Source: Owenia fusiformis (lineage: Eukaryota; Annelida; Polychaeta; Sabellida; Oweniidae). Taken from it: a DNA stretch of 64,000 nt. The translations under genes and the position numbers were made by a program. This document shows positions 20,926-32,450 of this stretch, piece by piece (the first letter of the stretch is position 1; each line of letters begins with the position of its first letter). The DNA lies in the NCBI GenBank assembly GCA_903813345.2, contig CAIIXF020000009.1, positions 10,410,030-10,474,029 of the forward strand, written 5' to 3'. Below the pieces are notes generated by a model that saw only the letters and a list, made by a program, of their open reading frames with translations, had not been told where the DNA came from and ran no database searches.

Positions 20926-22360
20926 GATGCGAGTAGAAATGATCTTGATTTACGTCATTAAATATTCAAAATTCTGTCAAAGTGATGTCATATTTGAAAT
21001 CTACACGTAAAAATACATCTAAAAATATAGTTTCGAAAATTGTTTATCAACTTTGAAAATTTAATATTTTTTGAAAATGTGACTTCTAGTTCGGGTTGAT
21101 TCCCCATAGACCCCATATTACAAAATCACAAAAAGTGAAATATCTTTTCTTGTATTGGGCATATAACATTTTCTTTTACTGGACATACTTTAATTTGCAT
21201 AACTATTCGATACATAAGGGCTATATGAAAATTGAACCCCTAAAACCTATGTAATTTAAGTTAAAGGGAACTTTCTGCTATACCCGCCATGCTATCTGAC
21301 CCGAGCGAGCCACCTGGTGGTGAAACTGGTAACTACCTACTCGCATTTGCGTTATTAAGAAACATATTGTAAATTGTTTGTAATTTGTATCATGTATTAA
21401 ATTAAAACATCGAAAAAAAAGTTCACACCGGTGATCGGAAAAATCGGATGGAGAGGGGGAGCATGCAATTTCTGCTAGAAAACTCATCAAATCTGGAAGA
21501 TTTATTTCCTCAAGTAAAAGTTAACTGTTGAATTGCTAAATGAATATGCGCATGGTATGGTAAAATATATTAGGTACTCAAGATTTATTTTTGAATCGAT
21601 ACGCATTTAAGATATAAGATCTATTAAAAAACGCGCAATGCCACATACGGGGAAAAGTCAATATTTTGCCATAAATCAAACAACAATGGTCTACACTGCA
21701 TGTTATAAATACGTTTGAGTGACATTATCATTACAAAATTAATGTAATTACTGACTTTAAAATAACTTTCTAAACGTTATATAAAAATAATCGAAAATAA
21801 TTCAAATGGGATGGAGAGGGGGGGGGGGTAATATGGCTATGAGACAAGATAAGAGATGTTACGTTACTGTATTTCCTATAACTTCAAATTCCCCCATTTC
21901 CCTCAATTTCAATGGGTCAGGAAATGATTACAAGGTGTACTCGGAGTTAGGTTGAGTTTGGGTTGCCATATCTTGGGTTGCCTTATCATAGACACCGCGC
22001 CACACCTCTATTCAGCTATTTGGACATGCACGTTTCATCCAAAACAGAAGCTGTCCCTTTGTTTCAGTTGCAACCTGCAAGATATCTTTCATACCATATA
22101 TTTTTAACTATCTTGTCTTCAACAGATGCATAATTTCGATTGAATAATCTGCCAGGAAGGTTCCCATATTGATGTACATGTACCATTCATTCATGCCATA
22201 CACGCAGCACCTATTGCGCCAAGTACACGCGTGCCAAATGAATCTTTAAAAGTAGAATAAGAATGTGGAAATTTGGAGAAAATAAAGTAACGTTACATTT
22301 CTTACATGTATCTTCACACCCAATTCTCTTATACGTCGTTTAAGGTTTAAGAAGTTTTAG
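20926..22360. other. Intergenic, nothing recognised
   Basis: AT-rich; a poly-G run lies near 21820. No exon or clear transposon end was seen. Confidence 0.5.
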
Positions 22361-22363
22361 ACG

Positions 22364-23032
22364 GTGTCTTCCCATTTTGCCCCTTCCCACTTTGCCCCTT
22401 CCCATTTCGCCCCTCATTTATTCCCATTTCGCCCCTTCCCATTTCGCCCCTTCCCATTTTGCCCCTTTCCCAAATTGCCACTTTTCCATTTCGTCCCTCT
22501 TGCATTTCGCCCCCGTCCCATTATGCCCCTCATTCCCCCTTCGCCCCTTCCCATTTCGCCCCTTCCCAATTGGCTCCTTCCCATTTCGCCCCTCATTTAT
22601 TCCCATTTCGCCCCTTCCCATTTCGCCCCTACCCATTTCGCCCCTTCCCATTTCGCCCCTTTTAAGGGAGGGGGGCGAAATGGGAAGGAGTCAATTGGGA
22701 AGGGGCGAAATGGGAATAAATGAGGGGCGAAATGGGAAGGGGCGAGATGGGAAGGGGCGAAATGGGAAGGAGCGAAATGGGAAGGGGCGAAATGGGAAAG
22801 GGGCGAAATAGAGAAGGGGCGACATGAGAAGGGGCGAAATGGGAAGGGGCGATAAGGGAAAGGGGCGATATGGGAAGAGGGCAACACGGGAAAGGGGTGA
22901 AATGGCAAAGGGGCAAAATGGGAAAGGGGCGAAATGGCAAAGGGGCCAATTGGGAAGAAGCGAAATGGGATCAAATAAGGGGCGAAATGGGAAGGGGCAA
23001 AATGGGAAGGGGCGAAATGGGAATCTCAACCT
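22364..23032. repeat. Head-to-head (inverted) 15-bp minisatellite
   Basis: The left half repeats CCCATTTCGCCCCTT; the right half repeats its complement GGGAAGGGGCGAAATGG. The switch is near 22665. The basic period is 15 bp, so five-residue repeats stay open in several frames on both strands (PFRPF, HFAPS, GRGEM). These are artefacts of the period. The two arms could pair into a hairpin or cruciform more than 300 bp long. Confidence 0.92.
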
Positions 23033-23097
23033 CCTTGATCGGAAGAACATTTAGCTAAAGCTTATCGTTTTTGTGAACTAATATTGCCCATTGTATT

Positions 23098-23291
23098 CAG
23101 GCCCGTAGCCAGGATTTGCCAAGGGGGGTTTAGTTTTCAAAAATTTCACATTTGAAAATTTTGGCCCAAACATGCCTAAAATCACTTGAGAGGAGCTCAA
23201 ATTGGTGAAAAACTGCATGATTTTGAAAGAATTTTGGCCGGGGGGGGGAGGTCGCCCGAACTCTGCGACCCCCCCCCCGGCAACGGGCCTG
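23098..23291. mobile_element. CAGGCCCGTAGCC-type MITE, 5-bp target duplication
   Basis: Ends CAGGCCCGTAGCC and the inverse of CAGGCCCGTTGCC are flanked by GTATT at 23093-23097 and 23292-23296. It is 194 bp long with G- and C-runs near the right end. A related one-ended copy starts near 43106. No coding capacity. Confidence 0.8.
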
Positions 23292-23296
23292 GTATT

Positions 23297-24690
23297 CCGA
23301 CAATGCATTCTAAACTAAAAACTGAGGTCTTGATGCTGAACTTATTAGCTTAGATGCTGACGTTATAGGCTAAGCACGGTGCTAAGGTGTTGACGTCATG
23401 AGGATACTGTTCCATAACAAGGTTCCAAAATGTCCTAACTCTGCCCACCTTAATTAATTGTAAGTCCTACTTTCAGACAACTTGCCTTCATCTATATGTC
23501 ACCGCCGTGTGTGCCATCAAAGTTCATCTAAATTCAATTTACATTATTGAATTTACTTCCATTTGTATCTCGAGTTGATTTGATTTACTTTCGTTACAAA
23601 CAGAATACTCGTTTTAATACAATTTTCTTTGTTCGGTCATTTTGTGCATCATTCACTGGGGGTTTCATCCCCATTTAAATACACTTTCCTATTTGAGAAG
23701 ACTCGGCGTTTTTGTTTGCGGATCCTACAGGGAATACTGTTCAAAGATCACACATGGAGGAATTAGGCCTAATTAGAGATTAATATCGTCCAGGAGAAGT
23801 ACAGTAATTATAGAACGCTAATGCAATTTTCTAGGTTTACAATGTATGCTTGATCTAACGCTTTTGTACCTCAGAGGATTGATTGTGCGGACTAATACTT
23901 ACTCCGGTGGCGTTTTTGTTCAATTTCATTTAGCACATTGAATCAGATTAATTTGATATGATACTAATTACTTGTAATCACCATAATATCTGAAGATAAG
24001 ACTAGAGTTGTATCTTTATATCCTTGATATATTTGATAAATCGTCATATCTAAAATATAATATTATAGCTACGACAATATAAAATTAATAAAAATACAAT
24101 TTCATTTTTCACTTTACCACAGTTGTGCATAAATAACTAAAGTAAAAAGAATCAAAATAGCCCTAACCTTTAACTTGCACCTTCGATGTACTATGATATA
24201 TTTACTGTAAATATAATCTGTAGCAAAGTCTATTTTATTGATGATACAAAGTGAGGACTGATGGACAGGGGACCGATGATAAATATCATTTTGGGATATC
24301 TGGAGTCAGAATAGCTCTGAGAGCCTCTGCATGAGGTTTCCATGGCGCGTCATCCTAGGTAGGGAATAGAAATCACTGGATTTATTAGTTGGTTTGTCGT
24401 CAATACATCCCTCTCCTTAGACTGATGACCAAATTAAGTTAAAATTCACAAAATACTCAATTAGGCCAATACGAGGTAACAGAGTAGAAGTGTATTCTCT
24501 CTGGAAACAATTTCGCTCAAGTTGAGATTAGTCATAAGCTTACTTCTATCGTAAGTAAGTGCTGACATCTTTTAAACAAAATGATAAAGAAAAGTAACCA
24601 CCCAATTGCAGATTTAGTAATGCGAGTCCGTGGTGACTGAAGACCTTAAATGGTACTTAACTTACTAATCTCCATTTCCATTTTCAATCT
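23297..24690. other. Intergenic, nothing recognised
   Basis: No exon, repeat array or transposon boundary was identified in this AT-rich interval. Confidence 0.5.
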
Positions 24691-24696
24691 GATGTA

Positions 24697-26145
24697 GCCA
24701 CGCCTAACCATCGCGTAAGCAGGCGTCACCGTACAGCGTCAAAAAATACAGTAGCACAGTTTTCTGTACGGTGACGAAAATTAACTGAGTTGAAGCAAAA
24801 ACTATAATGAGGGTTTTAAAAAGATTAATTAGATGAAAATAAATACGATTTCGGGTGTAATGAAAACAGCATTCTCTTAGGAATGGTTTTAACTTTCTAA
24901 TTATGATAAAAGTTTTTCGAGCTCTGCTCGGATTTTTTCTGACTGGATCGGCCCACATAATCGACTCGAGAGAAAATGGTGTTTTTTCACTTTTCGTTTG
25001 GTTATTATTTTCCCTGTCGTCTGAGAGTATGGATTATTTTTATGAGAATATGTATTTGTTATCTACACATTTTAGAACAGATGAATATTCGGCAAATAAT
25101 CATTCAGTGTATTTATTTAAAAAAGATCAGAACTGTACGGTGACGCATCAGCTGTACGGTGACGCTTCCTTAGATTTTATGAAGTGCTCTAAGCTTACTG
25201 TTCGAACAAGAGGTAAAGAAGCGTCAGATCTACATGTACATTATCACTGGTAAGTATCAAGCGAAGGTTACAGCCGTCACCTTCGCATTTAAGATGGCGG
25301 ACAGGAAGTATTAATTTCGATATTTTTAGTTTTCATGGAATTAACTATTTGAAAGTTGACGTAATGCTTTGGTATCATTTGAACTAAACCAGGCTTTTCT
25401 CATATGACTAACAAAGATAGCCTACCAACCATCTTTACCCCATTCAAGATATTGCATCTTTCATCCTAAAAAGTCACACGTGCAAGATGAGATTTACTTG
25501 TGACATCCCTTGTTTTAAAACATCAATAACATAGCAACAAGAGAGTTTTTGGTTTCATGATCTTTACCGTATCATAGATTTCCAGTAACCTTCCATTAAG
25601 CTGTGGAAGATATCGTTGAACTGTAGCGCCCATGCACTATATATGAACAAATGATCATACTCCAGAGTTTCCATTTCATACAATCTTAGTCTCATTTAGT
25701 TCATCAAAGCATAGCGTCACCGTACAGCTGGTGCGTCACCGTACAAATTTGATCTTTTTTAAATATACATAATGAATGGTTGTTTGCTGAATCTTCGCCC
25801 GTTCTAAAATGTGTAAGTAACAAATACATATTCTCATAAAAATAATCCATACTCTCAGACGGTAGGGAAAATAATAACCAAACAAAATGTGAAAAAACAA
25901 CCTTTTTTCACTCTGGTCGATAATGTGGGCCGATTCACTCAGAAAAAATCCGAACAGTGCTCTTAAAACGTTTATCATAATCAGAAAGTTAAAACCATTT
26001 CTAAGAGAATGCTGTTTTTATTTCACATGGAATTGTATTAGTTTTCATCAAATTAATTTTTTTAAACCCTTGTCATAGTTTTTGCTTCGAAGCAGTTAAT
26101 TTGTGTACGGTGACGCCTGCTTACGCGATGGTAAGGCGTGGTAGC
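24697..26145. mobile_element. Fold-back element with CGTCACCGTACA repeats
   Basis: Arms of about 450 bp (24700-25170 and, inverted, 25712-26143) start with CCATCGCGTAAGCAGGCGTC ACCGTAC. The arms diverge by many substitutions and small indels. The 12-mer CGTCACCGTACA, in either orientation, occurs at both termini and twice near each inner border. A 540-bp spacer between the arms includes the ATGGCGGAC block at 25250-25375 that recurs inverted at 30895-31015. Mirror-image open frames (24903-25253 plus, 25736-25978 minus) encode related peptides only because the arms are copies. Confidence 0.85.
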
Positions 26146-26179
26146 CCAGCACGGGGCGATATTCTGAAAATACGTTCTG

Positions 26180-26695
26180 AGAAATCACTGGTGATCCACT
26201 CGATTACGCTGGTTACCGAAACGGCTCGTTTCGTTTCGATTCTGCCTACAACCGTGAAACGGCTCGTTTCGGTAACAAAATGTCGGAACATCGAAGCTAC
26301 AGTACGATTCTTCTTTTTTCCATATTTCACACGTTGGAGGCAGAATTCTCACGACATTTTTAAAACAAACGTGTATCAGTGTCATATGTTTAAGAAAATG
26401 TACACATTTGCGAACAAATAGTTTAGAAGACAACCGAATCGTCGATTTAATTCCTCACTTAAGTTACAGAAACTATTAACCCAAACCGTTTCTGTACATG
26501 TGCATTTTCTAAAACATATGATTCTGATATACGTTTGTGAGAAAAAAAACGTCGTGGGGATTCTGCCTACAACCGTGAAATAAAGAAAAAGGAAAAATCG
26601 TACCTTCGACGTTCCGACATTTTGTTACCGAAACGAACCGTTTCGATAACTAGCGTAATCGAGCGGATCACCAGTGAATCTATAAGAAATAATAT
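26180..26695. mobile_element. Fold-back element with CGAAACGGCTCGTTTCGGTA arms
   Basis: The left arm (about 26185-26425) and inverted right arm (about 26455-26693) share TCACTGGTGATCC, CTCGATTACGCT, TTACCGAAACG, GTAACAAAATGTCGGAAC and TGCCTACAACCGTGAAA. The left arm has about 38 extra bases that duplicate part of this motif. It lies directly beside the preceding fold-back element. Confidence 0.8.
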
Positions 26696-28909
26696 TTCGG
26701 AACCCGCATTACTCCGATGGCCTCTACTATTAAATTAAATTGCTCATACAATACATGTCATCGTGGTAAAACCCATGCCTTCTCTATCTCTTTCCTTCTG
26801 GCTCTACATCTGCGAGGCAACAGGGAAAGATGCTGTGAGTATCAAAATGCACACATGTACTTATTTTAACCCTACCCTACTTTACATCCTGCGCTCGGGT
26901 CAAATCAACCGTTTCAACAAATGCAGAATGGGTTGACTGAGCACCATTCAATATGCAATGACTGATTACAATCACAACAACCAACTGAACCAACACATTG
27001 ACAATTATGATAAAAGGGAAACATAATTCATCCGACAACACAATGGGTATATAGACTGTGGACTACTCTGATAATTGCAACTTCCATTTTTCATGGAAGG
27101 TCACACATTCCAACATATTTCAAACAGTCTGTATGATTATGCTAGGCACTTTCTGGGTAGTTGGACTTCATGTAGGGGTGGCAGACGGCCCTCAGGCCAA
27201 TTCATACCCCCACCCTAAGAAAACCTTGGGGGTACTTTAATACCACCTGATAAAAAGAATACTAATGCATGTCATATATTCATAGTTTTATAGTAGGCAG
27301 AGCATACCATGGTTAGTCAGTTCCAGAAATGTCCAATCTCTAACTTATATGGTTACCATGGAAACAGTATTTATATCTCAAAATCTTCTTAATTTGACCT
27401 CTTTCAAAATATGTCCCTTAGCCCTCAAAGTGAAATATTTGCAAATTTGTTTGGATTTTGTGGCTGCAACTTTGTCAAAAGTTGTATAAATATGTATATA
27501 TTCACACTAAAGCACTAAAAAGTTGATATAATGCTCCAATAAATCAATAATATCTGTCAAATATAGTCACACACAACTACTTTTAGGGAAAAGTGGGCGT
27601 GGCACTTTTTGGAACTTGTGTAATTGTTGCAGCATTAAGCAAAAAATACATATTACACTAACAATAATTGACATTTAATTATCATTTACTAACATTGTGT
27701 AACATTGTAATATGTTCATTATCATTATTAGATACTTAAATTATTTTATGTAAGTGTTATCATGAACTTTCCTTTTATCCCTATACCATACAAGGTGGGT
27801 ATCACCAATGGTGTCAAACTAACTTTTCTGTTTAACTTATTTTTTACCATAGACAAGGGAAAAAGCTTTACTTGAAGTCGTGACCTCATTAGGTGCTATG
27901 TATATGGATAGATGGATTGATACTAGTCGGTAGATGGCAGCACTTGTGCTAGTTGGGCTAGATACAAGTATTTACCATTGACTTGACATGTGTCACTTAG
28001 TCTATTGATTTACCATATTCGTTCTGTTGGATTAAAGTAAAACTGCATTTGCATTGAATTTGATGATGTTCAGATTGTGTTTGAAACTTGATGATAATCA
28101 GAAGTGTTTGAAACTGGATGTTGTTCAGATTGTGTACACATGAACTTTAATAGGACCACTGAAACAATAAGTCAATGTTTAAGATTCTTTAAAATTATCT
28201 CAATGAGAATTTAGCCTGTTAACCTATAGTTAAAGTACACTTCAGCAAGATTTCGAAGCTATATAACAAATCTCATAATTTGCAACTTTTTCATTATTTG
28301 ATATTTAACCCATTATTCTTTATTGCTGATTTATAAATTGCAAGGAATTCAAATGACCTAGGGAAGCCAGTGATATGAATTGGCCTTATTCATTGAGTTA
28401 CATTAAAATGGAAAATTGTGAAGAACAAGAGAACTGTTCCACGGCTTCACAGGAAATATGGAAGCAAAGTCAACAAGGGATGTGGGAACTAGGCTGTTAA
28501 CATATAGAGATTTAAAACTCTCCAGGGAAGTGTCTCTATTTGGTATAAAATACACAGGTCTATTCATGCACACCATTTTAAATATTAATCAAAATTAGTG
28601 ATATCCATGTTTCTGGTGAAAGCATTAATTGAAAGAGACAAACATCCTACCCCAATGGTATAAAATATAAGGAAGTTCGAAGCAGTAAAAAGGTATTACC
28701 ATTTTAGATTTGATTGAACAAATTGAATCAGAGGCAATTTTTAAATTTCGATATATTAAAAGAGGCTCTCTTGGTTAGATGGGAGAATTAGCTGCATGTT
28801 AAAGGTGCCGCTTTGTTCAGTTTATAACAAAATTGATATTAAGCCCGAAACAGTAAGAAATGTTAAGCAAATATTTCATTCTATGGAGGGCAATACCTGT
28901 TCATCTTTC

Positions 28910-28985
28910 AATGATTTTTGCAATATGTATTGCCCGCAGCCCATAAGGCGATGGTAATACATCTCGCAAAAATCATTGAAAGTGC
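28910..28985. repeat. Hairpin, TTTCAATGATTTTTGCA arms
   Basis: CTTTCAATGATTTTTGCAA followed by ATGTATTGCC pairs with GGTAATACAT followed by CGCAAAAATCATTGAAAG around a 16-bp GC-rich loop. GCAATAC / CAATACG blocks on either side extend the symmetry weakly. Confidence 0.7.
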
Positions 28986-30519
28986 AGTTGTCAGAATCCC
29001 CAGGCGGGCAATACGCTGGACAATACGTCTTTTAAATATGGAAATAATTCAGTGAGTTGTGAAATACGCTGGTATTTTTAGTCACATGGTTCTGAATTAG
29101 CCAATCAAATCACACGATTTATAGCAATGATGCAATAATTAGTGCTACTTCCATGAACACCCGTTTTGTAGAATAAGATTCTGATTCTCGTATTTGGTAT
29201 ATATATGAATTAGACAAAGGCAAATCCAGTCGAACATCTTGTTGAGCATCAAACAAAGGTACAAGCTATATATCATTTCTCAAAATGGCCACTTTACTGA
29301 AGAAATTGTCAAAAGATTATATGTATCATGTTTTAATGTATTTACGTTTAAATATAGCTGTCTTAATAAGTACACATGATGAAAATACAGGCACAAACAA
29401 AATGCATACTTTCTGAAACCCTGCGTTTGGATATTGATAAATTGAATGATATTGGCTAAAAACTTCTGTCAGAATTGAAACAATATTTCCCCAAGAAAAG
29501 TCAACATTTCAAAACAACAGCGATAGCTAGAACTATCCTATTTAGATGTTTACTTGACAGTATGGAAAATTGGGGAAGCCTGACAGAGAATCATAACAGA
29601 TAGAGGTAGAAAGATTTGATAAAGAAAATGGAGTTTTGGTGTGGGAGGGGGGGGGGGGGGCGTGTAATTGTATACTTGTTTATAAAATTGATAAAATGAC
29701 ATATTCTAGACAAGGATAGGCATTTGCCATAATAAACTATGAGGGATAATGACTCATAAACTTACACAATGGAGATTTGGGGTAGTAATATGGAACATAC
29801 GTTATATGGAAACTGTAACCTTATAAGATCTTGTCCAGTATTTCAGTCATACCTGATTATAAAGGACCATTGATGTTACAGAATCAGGGCATATTACATA
29901 TAATATTTAATCATGACCATCATTTCTACTGTGCCAAAATCATTCAACCAATTTTAAAATGGAATACGAGAACAAGATTTCTTATTTTAGGTTATATTCA
30001 TATGTCTAATAATATTTGATATTAAACATATTAACTTTTATTGTTTTTATACACTAAACAGATTTGTTTAGATATTATTTTAAGTGTTAACATAACAAAC
30101 CACTTTCCAGGTCGAAGGAATCACTAAAGGTACAGCATTTCAGAAATGTGTAAATTGTTTATATTTCATTATTTTGTGAAATACTAAAAGGAGTTTTACC
30201 CGTACCTTGTTGACCATGAGTCAATGAATGCATTATGTAATATCTGCAAAATGATGCACAATGCAATTCATACATGGAACAATTTATTTTGCCATATTGG
30301 AATCAAGTATTTTCGTTAATCCATTGGATAGATCATGCATTACCTGATGTTGATAATAGAATCAGTTAGTCAAATGTAAGACACCATTTATCCGAGAAAA
30401 TCTTAGTTATGTATTAAGGCAGGGCATAACATTTCACATATCGTTTATTCATGTTTATTACATCTATGGTTCCAATGTCATTTAAGCCTGATTTGGTGCA
30501 AATGTCAAAGCATAACTAC

Positions 30520-31015
30520 CCTGCGTGCAGAGTCTTGTTAAACTATACTCTGCCTAGTAGAGACCATATTACAGTTTAGTAGCCCCGCCCCCACGACGGG
30601 TACCGGTGACAGTTTGGGTAGTAAATCACTTCTGACCTATGTGCTGACCTTTCTTCCACCAATCAGCGAGCTTGAAGAAACATATGCCAAATGCGTTCTA
30701 ATTAAATATGCGGATGTCATTGGTCAATTCCGGGCTCAACGATGACGTCAGAAGGAATGCCCATATATAGAACGTCGGTCAAATTTGGCCGACGAACACT
30801 GATTGGCGCGGTGAGTTCACAGGTTTATTTTAGTTTGAAAGAGTGAAGACGAAGCTCTCTCTTAAGAAGTGAAGTCAAACGAATGCAAAGGGTAAAGCAT
30901 AACATCAACTCTAAAGTAGTTTAATTCAATGAAAATTAAAAATATCAAAATCGACAATTACTGTCCGCCATCTTAGATGCGAAGGTTACGGCCGTTACCT
31001 TCACTTGGTACTGAT
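30520..31015. repeat. Dispersed repeat with partial inverted relatives at 25.3 kb and 32.8 kb
   Basis: CCCTGCGTGCAGAGTCTTGT and GAAGTGAAGTCAAACGAATG also occur inverted at 32770-32850, but there they are adjacent instead of about 280 bp apart. The block at 30895-31015, with CTGTCCGCCATCTTA and a GAAGGTTACGGCCGTTACCTT palindrome, is inverted at 25250-25375. The family is unnamed; the 32.8-kb copy looks like a deletion derivative. Confidence 0.65.
30582..30812 (+). promoter_or_regulatory. Promoter-like cluster with following splice donor
   Basis: In order: GCCCCGCCCCC (GC box), ACCAATCAG (CCAAT box), CATTGGTCAATT, TGACGTCA (perfect CRE palindrome), CATATATAG (TATA-like, about 30762), and GGCGCG|GTGAGTTC, a good plus-strand donor near 30811. 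This could be a distant promoter and untranslated exon for the fucosyltransferase whose ATG is at 32451, or a transposon promoter, since it lies inside repeated sequence. No acceptor before 32451 is compelling. Confidence 0.4.
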
Positions 31016-32450
31016 CAGTGTCGGTCCATTACTTTTCAATTGCATAAAATGGCTCTAACCCTGACAAATGTATTAATCAATTTTAGCTCATAGCTCTTGA
31101 TCAATGAAACTATTTATATTCTAGCTTCAAGTCAATGAATACGACTTTGACAAGCTAAAAAGACTAAGGACCTCTAGGACTTAAAAGTTAATTTGACCAT
31201 TAATGACCTACATTGTGTATGATAGGGAAGGGTCATGATAACACTTATATAAAATATTTAAAGTATCTAATAATGATAATGAACATACTACAATGTTACA
31301 CAATGTTAGTAGATGCTAATTAAATGTCAATTGTTGTTAGTATAATAAGTATTTTTCATTTAATGCTGAAACAATTACACAAGTACCAAAAAGTGCCACA
31401 CCCACTTTTCCCTAAAAGCAGTTGTGTGTGACTACATTTGATAAATATTATTAATTTATGAGATCATTATATCAAGTTTTTAGTGCTTTAGTGTGAATAC
31501 ATACATATTAATTCAACTTTTGACAAAGTTGCAGCCACAAAATCCAAACAGATTTGCAAATATTTCACTTTGAGAACTTAAGGACACATTTGGGACGGGG
31601 TCAAATTGAGAAGATTGTGAGATATAAATACTTTTTCCATGGTAACCATATAAGTCAGAGATTGGAAATTTCTGGCACTGACTAACCATGGCATGCCCTA
31701 CCCACTATAAAACGATGAATATCTGATATGCATTAGTATTATTTTTATTGGGTGGTATTAAAGTACCCCCAAGGTTTTGTTGGGGTAGGGGTATAAATTG
31801 GCCTGAGGGCCTTCTGCCACCCCTACATAAAGTCCAACTACCCAGAAAGTGTCTATTATAATCATACAAATTGTTTGAAATATGTTGGAATGTGTGACCT
31901 TCCATGAAAAGCGAGATCCATTTCTAGAGCACTTCTACAGAATAGTCCGCAGTCTAATACAGGCCACGTTGGATTTTTATCTGATAAATTGTAAACATTT
32001 TTATGGCTGTGCAAACCCGCATAAAATGTAATATAACTCTGAATGATCTGAATAGGTAAATACATATATCGTTTATTAAGATTTGAGCAAATATTACTGT
32101 TTCTATATTTACGTTGGCAGCCCTACATCTTAGTACACAACGAAGTGGGAAAGTAAGATAAGGTTAGAAAAGTGGATATGCTGCAGAAGCCCATATCTTG
32201 CGGACCTCAGAGACGACGTACATTCGTACTTCCGTTTTAAAGAATACAAGGAAGGAATCGTGAAAACGTCATCATTCAGCAGCAAACGTAGGATCGAATA
32301 TTCAATGAATACTTTGATGTTCAATGGATATCATATACAGTATGATTTTACTGCTTGGCGATATCATGAATTATGGAGCTAGAGGGATGAGTGCTACAGG
32401 GATGAGTTTATAAAAAGTTGTATACATCTTCAAACTTGAGACGTCCTAAA

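Larger units (their letters stand above)
27045..31960. mobile_element. Large composite with 0.8-kb inverted arms
   Basis: Arms at about 27045-27830 and 31170-31960 are inverted copies. Shared blocks include GGTAGTTGGACTTCATGTAG, GTGGCAGACGGCCCTCAGGC, CCTTGGGGGTACTTTAATAC, ATGGTTACCATGG-type sequence and AAAGTGGGCGTGGCACTTTT. The 3.3-kb interior holds no transposase but has a hairpin (28905-28990), a poly-G run near 29650 and a promoter-like stretch near 30.6-30.8 kb. Small peptides at 27058-27240 and 31705-31905 are arm artefacts. It could be one element or two inverted insertions of the same element. Confidence 0.75.

Noticed and set aside
22364-23050. Several overlapping Pro/Phe- or Gly/Arg-rich open frames
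   Set aside because: These are artefacts of a 15-bp minisatellite; six frames are open together and no start or splice context supports a gene.
24903-25978. Two related small membrane-like peptides in divergent arms
   Set aside because: They are copies because the arms of the fold-back element are inverted copies; substitutions show no sign of codon preservation.
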